A stretch of 64,000 nt of DNA, from assembly GCA_033964015.1 (NCBI GenBank), contig CM066914.1, positions 6,129,831 through 6,193,830 on the forward strand. The letters run 5' to 3'. This DNA is from Scolanthus callimorphus. Lineage: Eukaryota > Cnidaria > Anthozoa > Actiniaria > Edwardsiidae. The position numbers were made by a program, and so were the translations under genes. The notes under the pieces were generated by a model, which worked only from the letters and a program-made list of their open reading frames with translations, had not been told where the DNA came from and ran no database searches. Positions 22,376 to 33,900 of the stretch are shown piece by piece (the stretch's first letter is position 1; every line of letters starts with the position of its first letter).

Positions 22376-22460
22376 TGCCTCTGCCTCTGCCTCTGCCTCT
22401 GCCTCTGCCTCTGCCTCTGCCTCTGCCTCTGCCTCTGCCTCTGCCTCTGCCTCTGCCTCT
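22376..22460. repeat. (GCCTCT)n hexamer array, copy 2
   Basis: About 14 hexamers ending the second 2.1-kb unit, slightly longer than copy 1. To its right the sequence becomes unique (CACGCTTGGCACAAATG), which marks the duplication boundary. Confidence 0.95.
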
Positions 22461-23421
22461 CACGCTTGGCACAAATGCTCCCGAAATCGACAGCACGTTT
22501 TGTGACGGCTTTTCCCGAAGGACGCGCGCTTAAATGGGGAGACTGGGCTCTAATCAAAAGGATCGATTGACAACTATTTTTAGAACTTCCCAGAAGACCT
22601 CTCGAGCCTCACAGAGATTTGCAAAATGGCGGACTCGACAGAGGAAGAAGAGAGGAAGATTTTGATACCAAATATGACTAGCTTTTGCAGCAACCACCAA
22701 GTCTTTCGGCAATGTTGAAATGGTGAATATTGTGGAAATCGCATTTAGCTATTCGGCTTCAAATTCATGCCTATTTTTGGCTTCAAATAACTTTTTTGTT
22801 TCACCTGATGGAATGTAAACAGAACGATGAATACAAAGTGCAATGAACTCTCTAAAAGTTGTTCTTTTTAGTTTTTTGAATTCAGCTTCCATGAGAGCAC
22901 ATTTTCATATTTCGTGGACGTTGCGTTGCCACTCGTCGCTTCGAAACGTACGCAATATCGTTGCTTTGTTTGGGAAGGAAGCGTGACTCTATACGAGCTC
23001 TGGAATCACAACAAAACATAGTTTGGACAAAACAAGGACGATTCTTATGGAGAAATAATAAGGTTTGACGTATAATCTTCATTGCTTTGGTAATATTTCT
23101 TCAAATTATAGAGAAGTGCGCATTTTTCAGGTGATATTATTGCTCTGTACGTGCAATCAGCTTTTTTAGAATCAGTCGGCGATTCTCATTCTAATGCATT
23201 GCAGCTTATTAACCTTTTTAATGCCAGCAATCTAGAAATCAATGGCAATGAATAGAAAGTCAGAAAGTGGAAAATTGGTGGAAGAATGTAGTAAAACCAA
23301 GTCAAGGAAATATCTTAAATATTGATTGCCCAGTAAATCAATGGCAAAATTACTTTTGTTTTGTTTCCAGTCACCTGCTGGGGAAGGTCATCTTCCTGTC
23401 CTGTTTTTGTTTTGTTTTCAG

Positions 23422-24070
23422 AATGGGCTGTTCCATTTTAGATGTGTTACCCCCTATCGAGGAACCTGGAGGGGGGGGGGGGGGGGGGACTCCCAATATT
23501 TTCATACGGGGGTGCTTGTCCTATCCCTTAGTGTATAAAATTGACAGGTCTTGCTATCTCTTAGGGGTGTTTAAAATCAGCCCTATCCCTTAGGGGAGTC
23601 TCAGACCAATCCTTGCCCAGAAATATATTGCTACTGACACCAGAAACAATATTTACAAAGCTTTTATTTGTTTTGACCTGCCAAATTTGCTATCTTTTAG
23701 GGGTAAATTTGCTGTTGGCCACACCCATTTTGCTATCCCTTAGGGTCAAAATCAATTTTCCCGATGAGCACCCCATCTAAAATATTGGGAGTTCCCCCCG
23801 CCCTGGGCATAGGGATCTGTGTTTCACCCTGGAATTTCAGCAAGGGTCATTGTTTTTGACCCTTAAATTTCCACAGGGACTTTCTTTTTGCCCACCTCCA
23901 ATTTCCACAGGGTATTCCTTTGCAACTTTGGAATTTCCACAGGGGACACAAGAGAATGTGGTATTTACACAAAAGTTGCTTCAAATATCCACAGGGGTTG
24001 TGCAGAAGCCTAGAACGTTTACACGGATAGAGCATTTTTCCTCGTTAGGGGGAGACAGAAATCATAAGAA
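23422..24070. mobile_element. Compound foldback element, nested
   Basis: The outer element starts AATGGGCTGTTCCATTTTA and contains repeated AATTTCCACAGGG units; a relative lies inverted at 45390-45715. An inner element (about 23491-23790) is bounded by TCCCAATATTTTCATACGGG and a matching inverted end AAAATATTGGGA, and carries several GCTATCCCTTAGGG repeats. A G tract of about 20 sits at the insertion point. Confidence 0.65.
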
Positions 24071-25521
24071 CAGCTCATTCTTATTTCCTTAGATACTTAG
24101 AAATCACACAAATCTTATAATTTATTTTCATTCTTGTCTTCTTCTTGGAACTAGAAACCTGTTTTCCTTGGGAGGGGCTTCAAATCACAACTGTATGTGC
24201 TGCAAAAGTGACCAACATTCTCACTGTTCGACTAAAAATGTCAGTATGTTGGATAAACTTTTGTAGAATGGTATTCAGTTGGTGACTACAATTCCTCTTT
24301 TTAATACTTAAGTTTGGACCCTGTTACAGAGTGACACAACACTTCACTGTCATAGACTTACATGGTGGCAAGTGGTTAGAAAGTAACACTTAACTGCTGA
24401 TATGTACATTCTGTATTGTAGCATCGGTGATTAATTTTAGAGTTAGCTTGTAACTGTTGACATAGAAGCTTGTAAATTATTCCCACCTCTTATAAGCCAG
24501 TTGCCCATGGAGCTCTGCTGATTGATTAATATTTTTGCTATAAAAAATCAACTTTTATTCAATTTCAACTCTCAGCCTAAAAATACCCTATGCAAATTAC
24601 ATGTGGTGACAGATGCTTGTGAATTTTTAAATTTAAATTTTTAAAAACATCCAAATAGCCATCAAGCTCAATTTTTATAAATTTATATCTCAGGAAGGAA
24701 ACCAAATCTGGACAAACCAAAGTTAGACAACATTTAAGGGGAGTGTAACAATGACATCACTGATATCATCATTCTGTACATTATTTACATTTAATGAACA
24801 CTTAGGTAACCAAAGAAAAAATTGTCACTAAAGCAAATTTTGTCTAAGAAAAAAGCTGATAAAAGATACAAAAAAAAAACATGAAATTGAACTGAATGAT
24901 GCTCTACTTTTAAGCAGGCCTCTCAATCCATTTATCTGATTATTTGTACCCTGTGCTCTGTATGGGTTGTCAATTATAAAATGTCTTGACTTTGATTTCT
25001 TAAGCTTCATTCCATTTTTTGTGTATATTATTACCCCCCATGTTGTTTAGGAATTAGCCTTCCTCTTGTTTCACTGAAAGCATGTCTAAATTATTCAGCT
25101 ATCACACTTTAGGCTTGTTTTCACAGTACCACCTTGTGCAACTGACAGGCAGGGGCGTAGCTATCAACACGCAAAGTATGCAGCTGCACACAAAAATTTG
25201 TTAAAGTAGTTAAATAAATTTATAATCAAAATAAGTTGCATTTGACATGCATGTCGATGTTTTCTGTATTGCAAATTCTAGAGCAAATACTGACTGGTGG
25301 CAGCAGTGTGTTTGTGAAAAACATTTTCTAGTAGCATCTAGACTTTTGTGCAGGCAGTCCTGATACATGCCTACAGAGTTATCCCCTTAGTTCAGAGACT
25401 GATATCACAACATGCAGCTATGTTTGAGTTGTTCATAGAGGTAATTTAATCATGTTCCATAAAAATGATACCAGAAACATCTAGTAGTCATTTAGGTTAT
25501 GTAAAACACTGTACCAATGTT

Positions 25522-25835
25522 AGTTTTACCAGAAAAAAAAACAGAGGTATCATGGTCTTGTCAAATCTGTTATCCAAGTGCTACAGTTCTGTGTGTTCCA
25601 GGTTACTCTTTTCCTCTGTTAGTGATAAGTTTTACCAGAAAAAAAAGAGGTATCATGATCTTTTCCAATTTGTTATCCAAGCGCTACAGTTCTGTGTGTT
25701 CCAGGTTACTCTTTTCCCCTGTTAGTGATTAAAGTTTTACCAGAAAAGCAGAGGGATCATGGTCTTTTCCAATATGTTATCCAAGCTACAGTTCTGTGTG
25801 TTCCAGGTCACTCTTTTCCCCCAACAATGATAAGA
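25522..25835. repeat. 105-bp tandem repeat, three copies
   Basis: Units begin AGTTTTACCAGAAAA at 25522, 25628 and 25733 and contain CTACAGTTCTGTGTGTTCCAG. Spacing is 106 and 105 bp. Non-coding. Confidence 0.85.
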
Positions 25836-26344
25836 TTCTTTTTTTCATAAAAAGAAAGAGTCTTCACAGAAACCAGAGTACAGAATGTCTTGCTCATTGC
25901 GTGAGAGTTAAAACAGCAGTGAACTACTGAAGATTCAATTTCCAATAATTGTTAGCATTCGCAGTCATCTGATAAACTTGCATTTCCATTCTCGCAGAAG
26001 TTATAAGTCAGTGCTTGCAATTATTAGTGAATACACAACACACAAGTTCGCCATCCCTTCGTGCGTGTACTTCCTCTGCCATTATTCATTTTCTTTCTCT
26101 TTTCACGTATTCTTCGAGAGTATTCTTCATTTTGGAAGTACCAGATATATATTTTTTTCCTTTGGCAAGACCGGAAGATTCCTATTAGGAACGTAAATCC
26201 TCTGAAAAGTACATTTCACCTTCTTCTCCGTTTCCGCCATTTTGAATTAGCTGGGTGTTTTGATGCGTGCGACCGCTGGCCAGCTATGACTGTCATGCTT
26301 GCCTTATGCTGGCGATATGGGGTGCATTTATGCCAACTGTGCTG

Positions 26345-26457
26345 CCTCTGTGGCATTGTAGTCTCTATGGCATTGTAGTTTCATCCAATTCTAGAATATT
26401 CTGCAACGTTTTACATAAGTGCGGCATCTTGCAGATCCAAAAAGATCGCAGCCCATT

Positions 26458-26491
<34 letters not shown>
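26345..26491. repeat. Third copy of the 2.1-kb unit's junction segment, ending in C33
   Basis: About 113 bp from CTCTGTGGCATTGTAGTCTC to GATCGCAGCCCATT repeat 20335-20447 almost exactly. The match stops where a run of 33 cytosines (26459-26491) starts. The segment therefore exists without the rest of the duplication. Confidence 0.85.
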
Positions 26492-27903
26492 TTTCCCCAA
26501 AATCCGCCCTAGCGCAAGTCAAGAAAGTTGAGAGTCCTAGAGCCGGTTTCGTCCCTCCTACCCCCCGAGATTTTCTCGCCTCATGTGACGGATAACCGGA
26601 AAATGCGGTCCGTCAGAGCGCGCAAAGCAAGTCAGTTTCTTTTTCCTGTTCTTTATCGCGAATCTCAGTACTTTTACTCCTATTGTTCAGTCCCACTCCT
26701 TATAAGCATTTCCTCTCGGAATCAGCGCATTTGCCTCATACCGGAAGCCATACTGCCGCAAGAGCCAGTACCCTGAATGAGTTGTGGCGAAAGCTGGCAA
26801 TTCCAATTTAAAACAGTTATTTTAAAAGCCAACCTTATTAAATTTTCATAATAGAGTGGGCTCTTGACCGGGAAATATCGTGTATTCCCGTTAAAATTGA
26901 AAGTGACACCAGCTGGGTTTTCGACGCCGGCGCGATCATGAGATCATACCACTAGTTTCCTCAGCCAGCACAGGCCGAGAGAAGTGTTCCTCATATTAAA
27001 TTCGTATTGTAAATAACTCAAATGTATTTCTTTAATCTCATTAAAAACTATTTGCGTTTAAAACCGTTTTCGAACAAATGACTCGAGGCCCTCTACGGAA
27101 ATCTTCACCGATTTCCCATTTTCCATTGGGTCATAGAGTAGAAAAAATTGAATAGACTGGCACGGCTGGCACATATGTGTTGATCCTTTTTTGCCAAAAT
27201 CCACAAAATGCCTAAAACATCGCGAAAGATGATGCTCGAAAACAACTTTGATCCCCGGATTCAACTAAATGTCAACTGTTTTGTTTTTGTGCTTAGTTCT
27301 TTTGAAATGTTAGCTCTTTCAAATCCTCATATAAAATATCCGGTCGCCATTTTGAATATTTTACCACGTGACCCCGAAAAGCCAAGGGGTTCAAAATAGC
27401 TCACAGCCGCACTTCGTTTGAAAGAAGTTGAAGAATTTTTCCTGTCAAAAGCCAGCCAACTTCTTGGATAAGGGGCTGTTTCACCGTGTCATCCCATCTT
27501 TCGTGAGATAAGCTACGATAGTGTGCGAAAGCTTATGAAGTTGAGGTGCTAATTTTGCTTTGTGTTGGTTTCTCTCAAGAGTCGTCCATTTTCAGACAAG
27601 CTGAATATCTACGCCACTTCCTTCTATACTGAACTTGTTTTAACGCCGTGGAATTTGTATTTTGGATACAAAGTCGCTTCAATTTAATCCTGAATCACTT
27701 CTCTTACGTGACACATTTTAGATGATTCCATCTTAAGCCAAGTTTTATTTTATTTTCGTATCACTTTGAGTGTTGTAAAGCCATCTTGTCAAATTTGATG
27801 CGAGTGAGTATGCACGCTTAGTTCACTCGTATCGTCATGAACGGTTTATCTTTGCAATCTCTCGTCGATAGCGAAGATTTTTCTAGCCGGAAATAAAGAC
27901 CTA

Positions 27904-30900
27904 ATGGCATCAACAAGGATTGAACACCGCCGAGAAAACCGCACAAGAACGAGAAATTATGGTTTCCAACCAGAGGAGAACGTGTCGAGCAAAGTTGTTC
28001 CGCGTAACTTGAGAACGCAAGAAAGAGGCGCCCGGAGTCGGGCGCTAAATACAGGCCGAGACGAAACCTCAAGAACAATAATAAAGCTTGGATCTCCGCC
28101 GAAGAAGGTACTCTATGGCGACCAACACTTAACCACGTCAAAAACAGTTTCAGTTTCAAATTCAGCAGGCAAATTAGCATGTGATCAGGGCACGAAAGAG
28201 AACAAGAAAGTGGTCAAACCCGTCATCCAACGAAAAAAATCTGATGAACCTAACCGTCTCAGTGTGAGCAAATTAAAAGATATTTTTGATGCGGCGATAG
28301 AGAATGAAAGTACCCACGCAAAGATTGCATTCGCAGGGGGAAAGACGAGGCCGAAATCAGAAAATGTCGCCAAATTGAATGATGAAAATCAAGAACGCAG
28401 TTTTATCAATAGGTGGTCAGTGCCAAGTTACGTCAAACAAGCTTCCCTGAGAGCCAGCATTTCAAAATTTATGTAACTGAAGGGATTGCCGCAAAAAGAG
28501 CAAAGTTTGAAAACAATTCCAGTGAACATATCGATGTTCAGTTAAGGAAGGCTTCTCCAAAACTTTCTGATCTGGTTCCAGACTTAGGATCTGAGGAGCC
28601 ACGACCTAGAACTAGATCAGACCCTGGAGTCAAACCTCTTTCTATATCCCGCAAGAAATACAAACTTCGCAGTCAATCTTTGATTGATACACTAAATTGT
28701 GAGGTGCCAGATAAAGTTCATGATTATGGCTACTTCTATGATGACTCTGCAGTGCACAAGGAGCGATCGCTTAAGCGGCTTTCAAAATCAAATAGTGTAG
28801 ACGTGCTAGAAAAAGATGAGGGTACAATAAGTCACCAAAGACTAGGGGATCTTCCAGACCGTCAAGAAACAGGGATTGACAAAGAGGATAACAATAAACA
28901 AGAATTTGATGATGATGCTAAATCATCAGAAAGCCGAATAGACTCTGGGATATCCTCTTCCATAGAAAGTGCCATAGAAAATGAGGTTGTCCCAGAGTTA
29001 GAGAAACAATACCAGGAAAAGCCTGCTTCTCCTGTGATGGAAATACCACCAGAGAGATCGGTTCATCAACGGACAGAGCCCAGAAGAGCTCGGCCATTTG
29101 ATAATGAACCTGGTAAAGTCAGAGAAGCCTCCTGGAAAGACGACCCAGAACCCCCTGAAGAGCTAGAAGACCTATCACCAGTATATGATGAGCCTGTACG
29201 ACCTGAGCTGAAAACTGAAAAAAGTGACACAGAAGTTGATCGGGACCTTATTGTGGAAGCTGAGGGGGAAATGAAGGAGGAAGCACTAGAAAATGACAAT
29301 ACTGAGGAGACTTCTGAAGAAGAAGAAACTGGAAGTGTTATTGAGCACAGCTCCCCCGAGGCAGACACAAAGGATATTTCTCCCATTTCTTTCTTATTTG
29401 AAAAAGAACCACTTACTTCTGCTCTGTCTCGTGGTCAAAAGAAGCCTCTGCGATCAATAGGGTTTGCGACTGATTCAGAGGTGTGTTATACGTACAGTGC
29501 TGAGGAATATGAAAGAGGGAATGATTACATTGATCCGGTAACTGCATCGGCAGAATGGGAATTGGAAAAGAGAGTGGAAAAAATGGATGTGTTTTCTGTG
29601 GATCTTGATAAAGGTAAGAATGAATAAAAGAAATATTTCTAGAATTTATAGGAGATTATGGGAAAACTACAGTACATTCATACTGGGGTAACAAAACTGG
29701 TTACTCTTAAAATATTATAGGTCATAAAATTTCAAAACTACAGTCAGTAAATTCCCTTGAGAAGAAACCCATATTACATAATTCCAATTTTAGGTGTTCA
29801 AAAACCAGAAATGTCATTTTACAAAATTACCGAAGCTAGTTTGTCGAAATTTTATAGCTGGTGACTGGCAAATTTGTCAGGTACATGTACTGTACTATGA
29901 GCATCTAATTATATCATAGTTACCAAGATATTTGCTGATTTTTTTGGCACTCACAAGTTGTTGTCAAATTGTTGTGAATCCAGGTATCCTAATGCTTGAG
30001 TTTAGGGAAATTGAATTTCAGGAAGAAGACTTATTGAAAAGCTACTAAGTTTTGTATAATTGAGGCAAGACTGACAATTTCTGTGTTCAATACTGTACAT
30101 ACCAGTCCACAGTAGCTTTTACAAAGACAGTGAAACAATGGTCTTAGCTGTGCATTTTAATATCTTTATGTGGTTCTTAGTGTTCAGCTCCTTATTATAA
30201 ATTATATGGGACTTCACTTGTTGCTAAATTTACCCTAACTTAGTGCTTTAAAAATTATTTTTTTGTACAGTAAATATTTACAAACAGCATGAAAGGGTAG
30301 GATTTTGTTTACTGGTAACTACAATGTACAAAGAATTGTGGGACTTGAAAAAGACATCCAATGCCTTTGAATCGATCACTTAAACATCAGATCAGGTAGT
30401 TGCACTGTACTCGCAATCAATGACTCACCATAAAAGTAATTTTGTCATTGAATGGCTAATAGAATTGATCAATTATTGAAGAATCCTTTGTGTATTCAAA
30501 AAGGTCATTAATATGTTAATATATTCCTTATTGTACTTATTTAATAACCCAAAGTTAATGTTTGACAGAACTTTACATTTCTTGTACTCCTGTTTACCAT
30601 GGCATTAATTGACTGATGTTCAGGCATCTAGATCCTGCTAATAATCATGTACATATAAATCAAAGATACAAAATTCCTGCATAGGCAATTGCAAAATTCA
30701 AAGAAAGACAGATTTCTGTTGTTTTAATTGATATAAATTAAAGTGATAGTCAAAACAGTTGCAAAATAGTCATCCTAGCAGGCATAATTAGAAATGGTAT
30801 GATTGGACTTTATTTTCTGGTCCTATAGCTATATTTATGTTTGTCCTTGGAGTTATCTGAGATTTATCAGGTCTTTATATGTTAGCACTAGATAAACTTG

Positions 30901-33900
30901 ATAAAGTTCTCAAAGTTTAGGTCACTGAGATACAAACCAAGGTCTGGTTGAGAAGTCCTGTGATTTCACAGCATGATATACATCCAGAAGACTATATACT
31001 ATTAATTTTTATTCTTATCAAAACAAATTGCGGAACAGTAAATTATTCTTTTTTAAACTGAGCCTTACACTTACCTACAATCACATGATAGTTAATTTTT
31101 AATATAGAAAGTTTTCTTGTTTCTTTCTGTCAACTGTTGTGTATCATCACAGAGGCAATGCAACTTTAGTGAACAGGTAAATTTGATTTTCTGATGTCTG
31201 AAGATACTAAAATTAAAAAAGATGCAGGAAGTAATCTTTTTTCGTTTTAATTTTTTGTTCAAAAGAACTTGTAAGCTCAATCATCCTCTTGAATTTACTT
31301 GGTCATGTTTTTTCTGTCTAAAAAAAACATGCACCAAACAGTCATAGGTAAGGGGCCGACCATTTAACTTTTGAGAAGGGGGTTTGGTGATTTTGAAAAA
31401 AAATTTCCTGCACGGCCCGAAGGGCTGAAAAAAATTCCTACACAGCAAAATGGTGACTAAAACCCTTCTATCTTATTGGAAAAAAACTTTCTCACCACAT
31501 AACAGGGTTATAAAAAAAATCTTGCATGGACAAAATGGGCAATTCCAGAAAATAAACGTTTTAGAAAGTGATTGAAGATGTGTGTTGCAAGTAAATAGCT
31601 TCCACACTTCATTTGAAATGTCTATTCCCCCATTTCATGAAAGTCTCAAGTTTTTCCGTGATAATATCATCCGATTCTTTGCCCCTACAATTCAAATCTT
31701 ACAAAATAGCCAGTTAGCTACTAGTTAAACACGCTAAAATGTAGAGCTCATATTCAGTGGATGTTGTGAATGCCGGTGGTATTTTTTTCTTCAAAATCAA
31801 ACTATCATGCTCTGTATTAATATTCTGAAACAAGATTATGCGCTTTTTTTGTTTTCTTTACTTTGCAAATTAATAAATTCTTGCAACAAACCCGCAACTT
31901 TTGCCTTTTTCTCCGCAACGTTTCCCTCTCGTAAATTTTTACTTTTTCTCGCAATAATAAACAAGGTGGTGATTATTTGGATTCCAGAGGGGAGGGGGGT
32001 AAAAGTTGAAATTTCTGAAGGGGAGGGGGGTTTAACCTACCCGGAATTCTATATGCACGGGGGGTAAACCATTTTGGAAATTCTGGATGCATGGGGGGTC
32101 AAAAACTAGTGCCGCCCGTGGGGGGGGGGGTACCTTTATTTTCTGGAATTGCCCAATCACCCCCCCCCCCCCCCTCGAAAGTTAAATGGTCGGCCCCTAA
32201 AGCCAAATTTCCCTGAGACTTGGGATTACAATGTTTCCCAGCCATGTTTATAGTGGTTTTCATAAACTCTGAAGCAACAGTCAAACCATGTTTTAGCAGC
32301 TTCCTTCAATTGCATAACTAACCCTTAGAAACCACAAAAATCAAATAGGGGGCCCAGGGGGCCACCCTCCCCCCTCCCAACCTTTTCAGGAGATTTGTTC
32401 ATACATTTACTGTATTTGCTGAAGGAAATTTTCATCCCATATTTTTCGCTATGGGAAAAATCAATACCACCCCATGGAAGCAGCGACTTCGAAATTCCAG
32501 AAGGGTAGGGTGCCAAATGCCTTTTGTTTCCCATACAATCACTGTATTTTTAACCAGGTGGCAATATCTCAAACCCCTTCTATGGGAGGGGTACCCGGTA
32601 TGGATAATTTCTGGAATGACACATTTTTTGGCAAAGGGAACCATTCATCATTGTACATGGTGGTACACTTTCTCAGCAATTGGACATAAAGAGCTAGAAG
32701 CCGGTACATTTTTGTTAGGCATGAATTTCCATAGTGTTTGGTAGCATTGACTTATTTCGGATGGCACATAAAAATAATTCTCATGTCTTGGACATTAAAC
32801 TTTTATTAGTCAACAAAATGTCAATAGTATGAGTACAATTTGGAATTCTTTCTTTCTCACACCTACCTGTTCCTAATTAAATTAGACAGAAATGGTAGAC
32901 AGGCATGGATCTACATCTGATGTACAATGGCTTACATAAACCAGTCACAATTCTAGATTTTTACAAATATTGTATTTTAAATTTCCATGACTCTAACACT
33001 TGGTACCTGTAGATTGCATGCTTGCTTTAGCTTTTCATTAGGCAAACAGCTAATACCATATTAGACAGTAAAAAATAACTTAGTCTCAGGTACCATGGCA
33101 TAAGCTAGCACAAGACATGGTCCCATATTGACACAGGAATGTGTCCAACTTTCCCCTTGGATCCACGCCTGGTATAGCCGCATAATTTTGCCTTTTGCTC
33201 ATAGTTAATAATAGCAGGATCACATTTAACCTCAACACCTTCACAGCTTTATTGGATTTGTTTCAAAAGCCACAGACCACATGCCAATATTATCTTAGCC
33301 CATGAATTGTTAATTGTTTTAAAAATCTCCACAAAAAATTTACGAAAAACCCTACAGAACATTTTTACCTAGGAATGTAAATCAGATTTTTTTTCCTTTT
33401 TCCTTGATGCTTTGTTTTTTCCTGTTTTTTTTTTCTTTTAACCATAATAGTTGCAGAATTTCTCCTTTGACTTCTAGCAGTTTACTTTAAGTGAGTGAAA
33501 TTAGATTACCTCTACACAACTACCGTAGGAATATTTTATAAGTGCTGTTTGTGAATTGCTTCATTTGTGAAGCTCCTTCAAATTGATTGCCTTTTAGAAG
33601 ACTTCCTGATTTTGATGAGTAGTGTTGACAAAATTGACTTTACATTTATGGATTTTAACAAAAAAAGTTTTGCATTTTGAAATTACTTTTTGTTATCATT
33701 TTATCAATAAAAAGGTGTTTTGTTTAATAACTTGATTGCTAAGTGCTTTGATATTGATTTCTGATAAAGGCAATCAAGTTATTTCATCAAATATTCTACT
33801 TCAAGTGTGAGGCAGCCCTGCTGTAGTCATCATATATATATATAAAGTACAAATATAGTATTACTGCAGGGAGCAAAAAATAAAAAAATAAAAAATAATA

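Larger units (their letters stand above)
18319..22460. repeat. 2.1-kb direct tandem duplication
   Basis: Copy 1 begins at 18319 (TCGCAGGCATTTCTCC) and copy 2 at 20447, an offset of 2128 bp that falls to 2110 bp near the right end through small indels. Identity looks very high throughout. Each copy contains two foldback elements, a cluster of TCACG(A/G)ATCACG motifs (near 19670-19830 and 21790-21945) and a GCCTCT hexamer array at its right end. No conserved coding sequence is visible. Confidence 0.88.
22461..27903. other. Intergenic region before neurabin
   Basis: No gene is recognised. A short frame from an ATG at 22626 (MADSTEEEERKILIPNM..) could be an orphan first exon but has no visible continuation. 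The region also holds a nested element (23422-24070), a 105-bp tandem repeat (25522-25835), a partial copy of the 2.1-kb unit end with poly-C (26345-26491) and the presumed neurabin 5' UTR or promoter. Confidence 0.5.

Noticed and set aside
25510..25835. Possible CRISPR-like regular repeat
   Set aside because: Three near-contiguous 105-bp direct units without spacer variation in a eukaryotic genome; an ordinary tandem repeat. The 74-bp array at 118-800 was rejected for the same reason.
28413..28476. Programmed -1 frameshift in neurabin exon 1
   Set aside because: AAAATTT does not fit the X XXY YYZ slippery rule and no clear downstream structure was seen; an indel in the A/T run is simpler.
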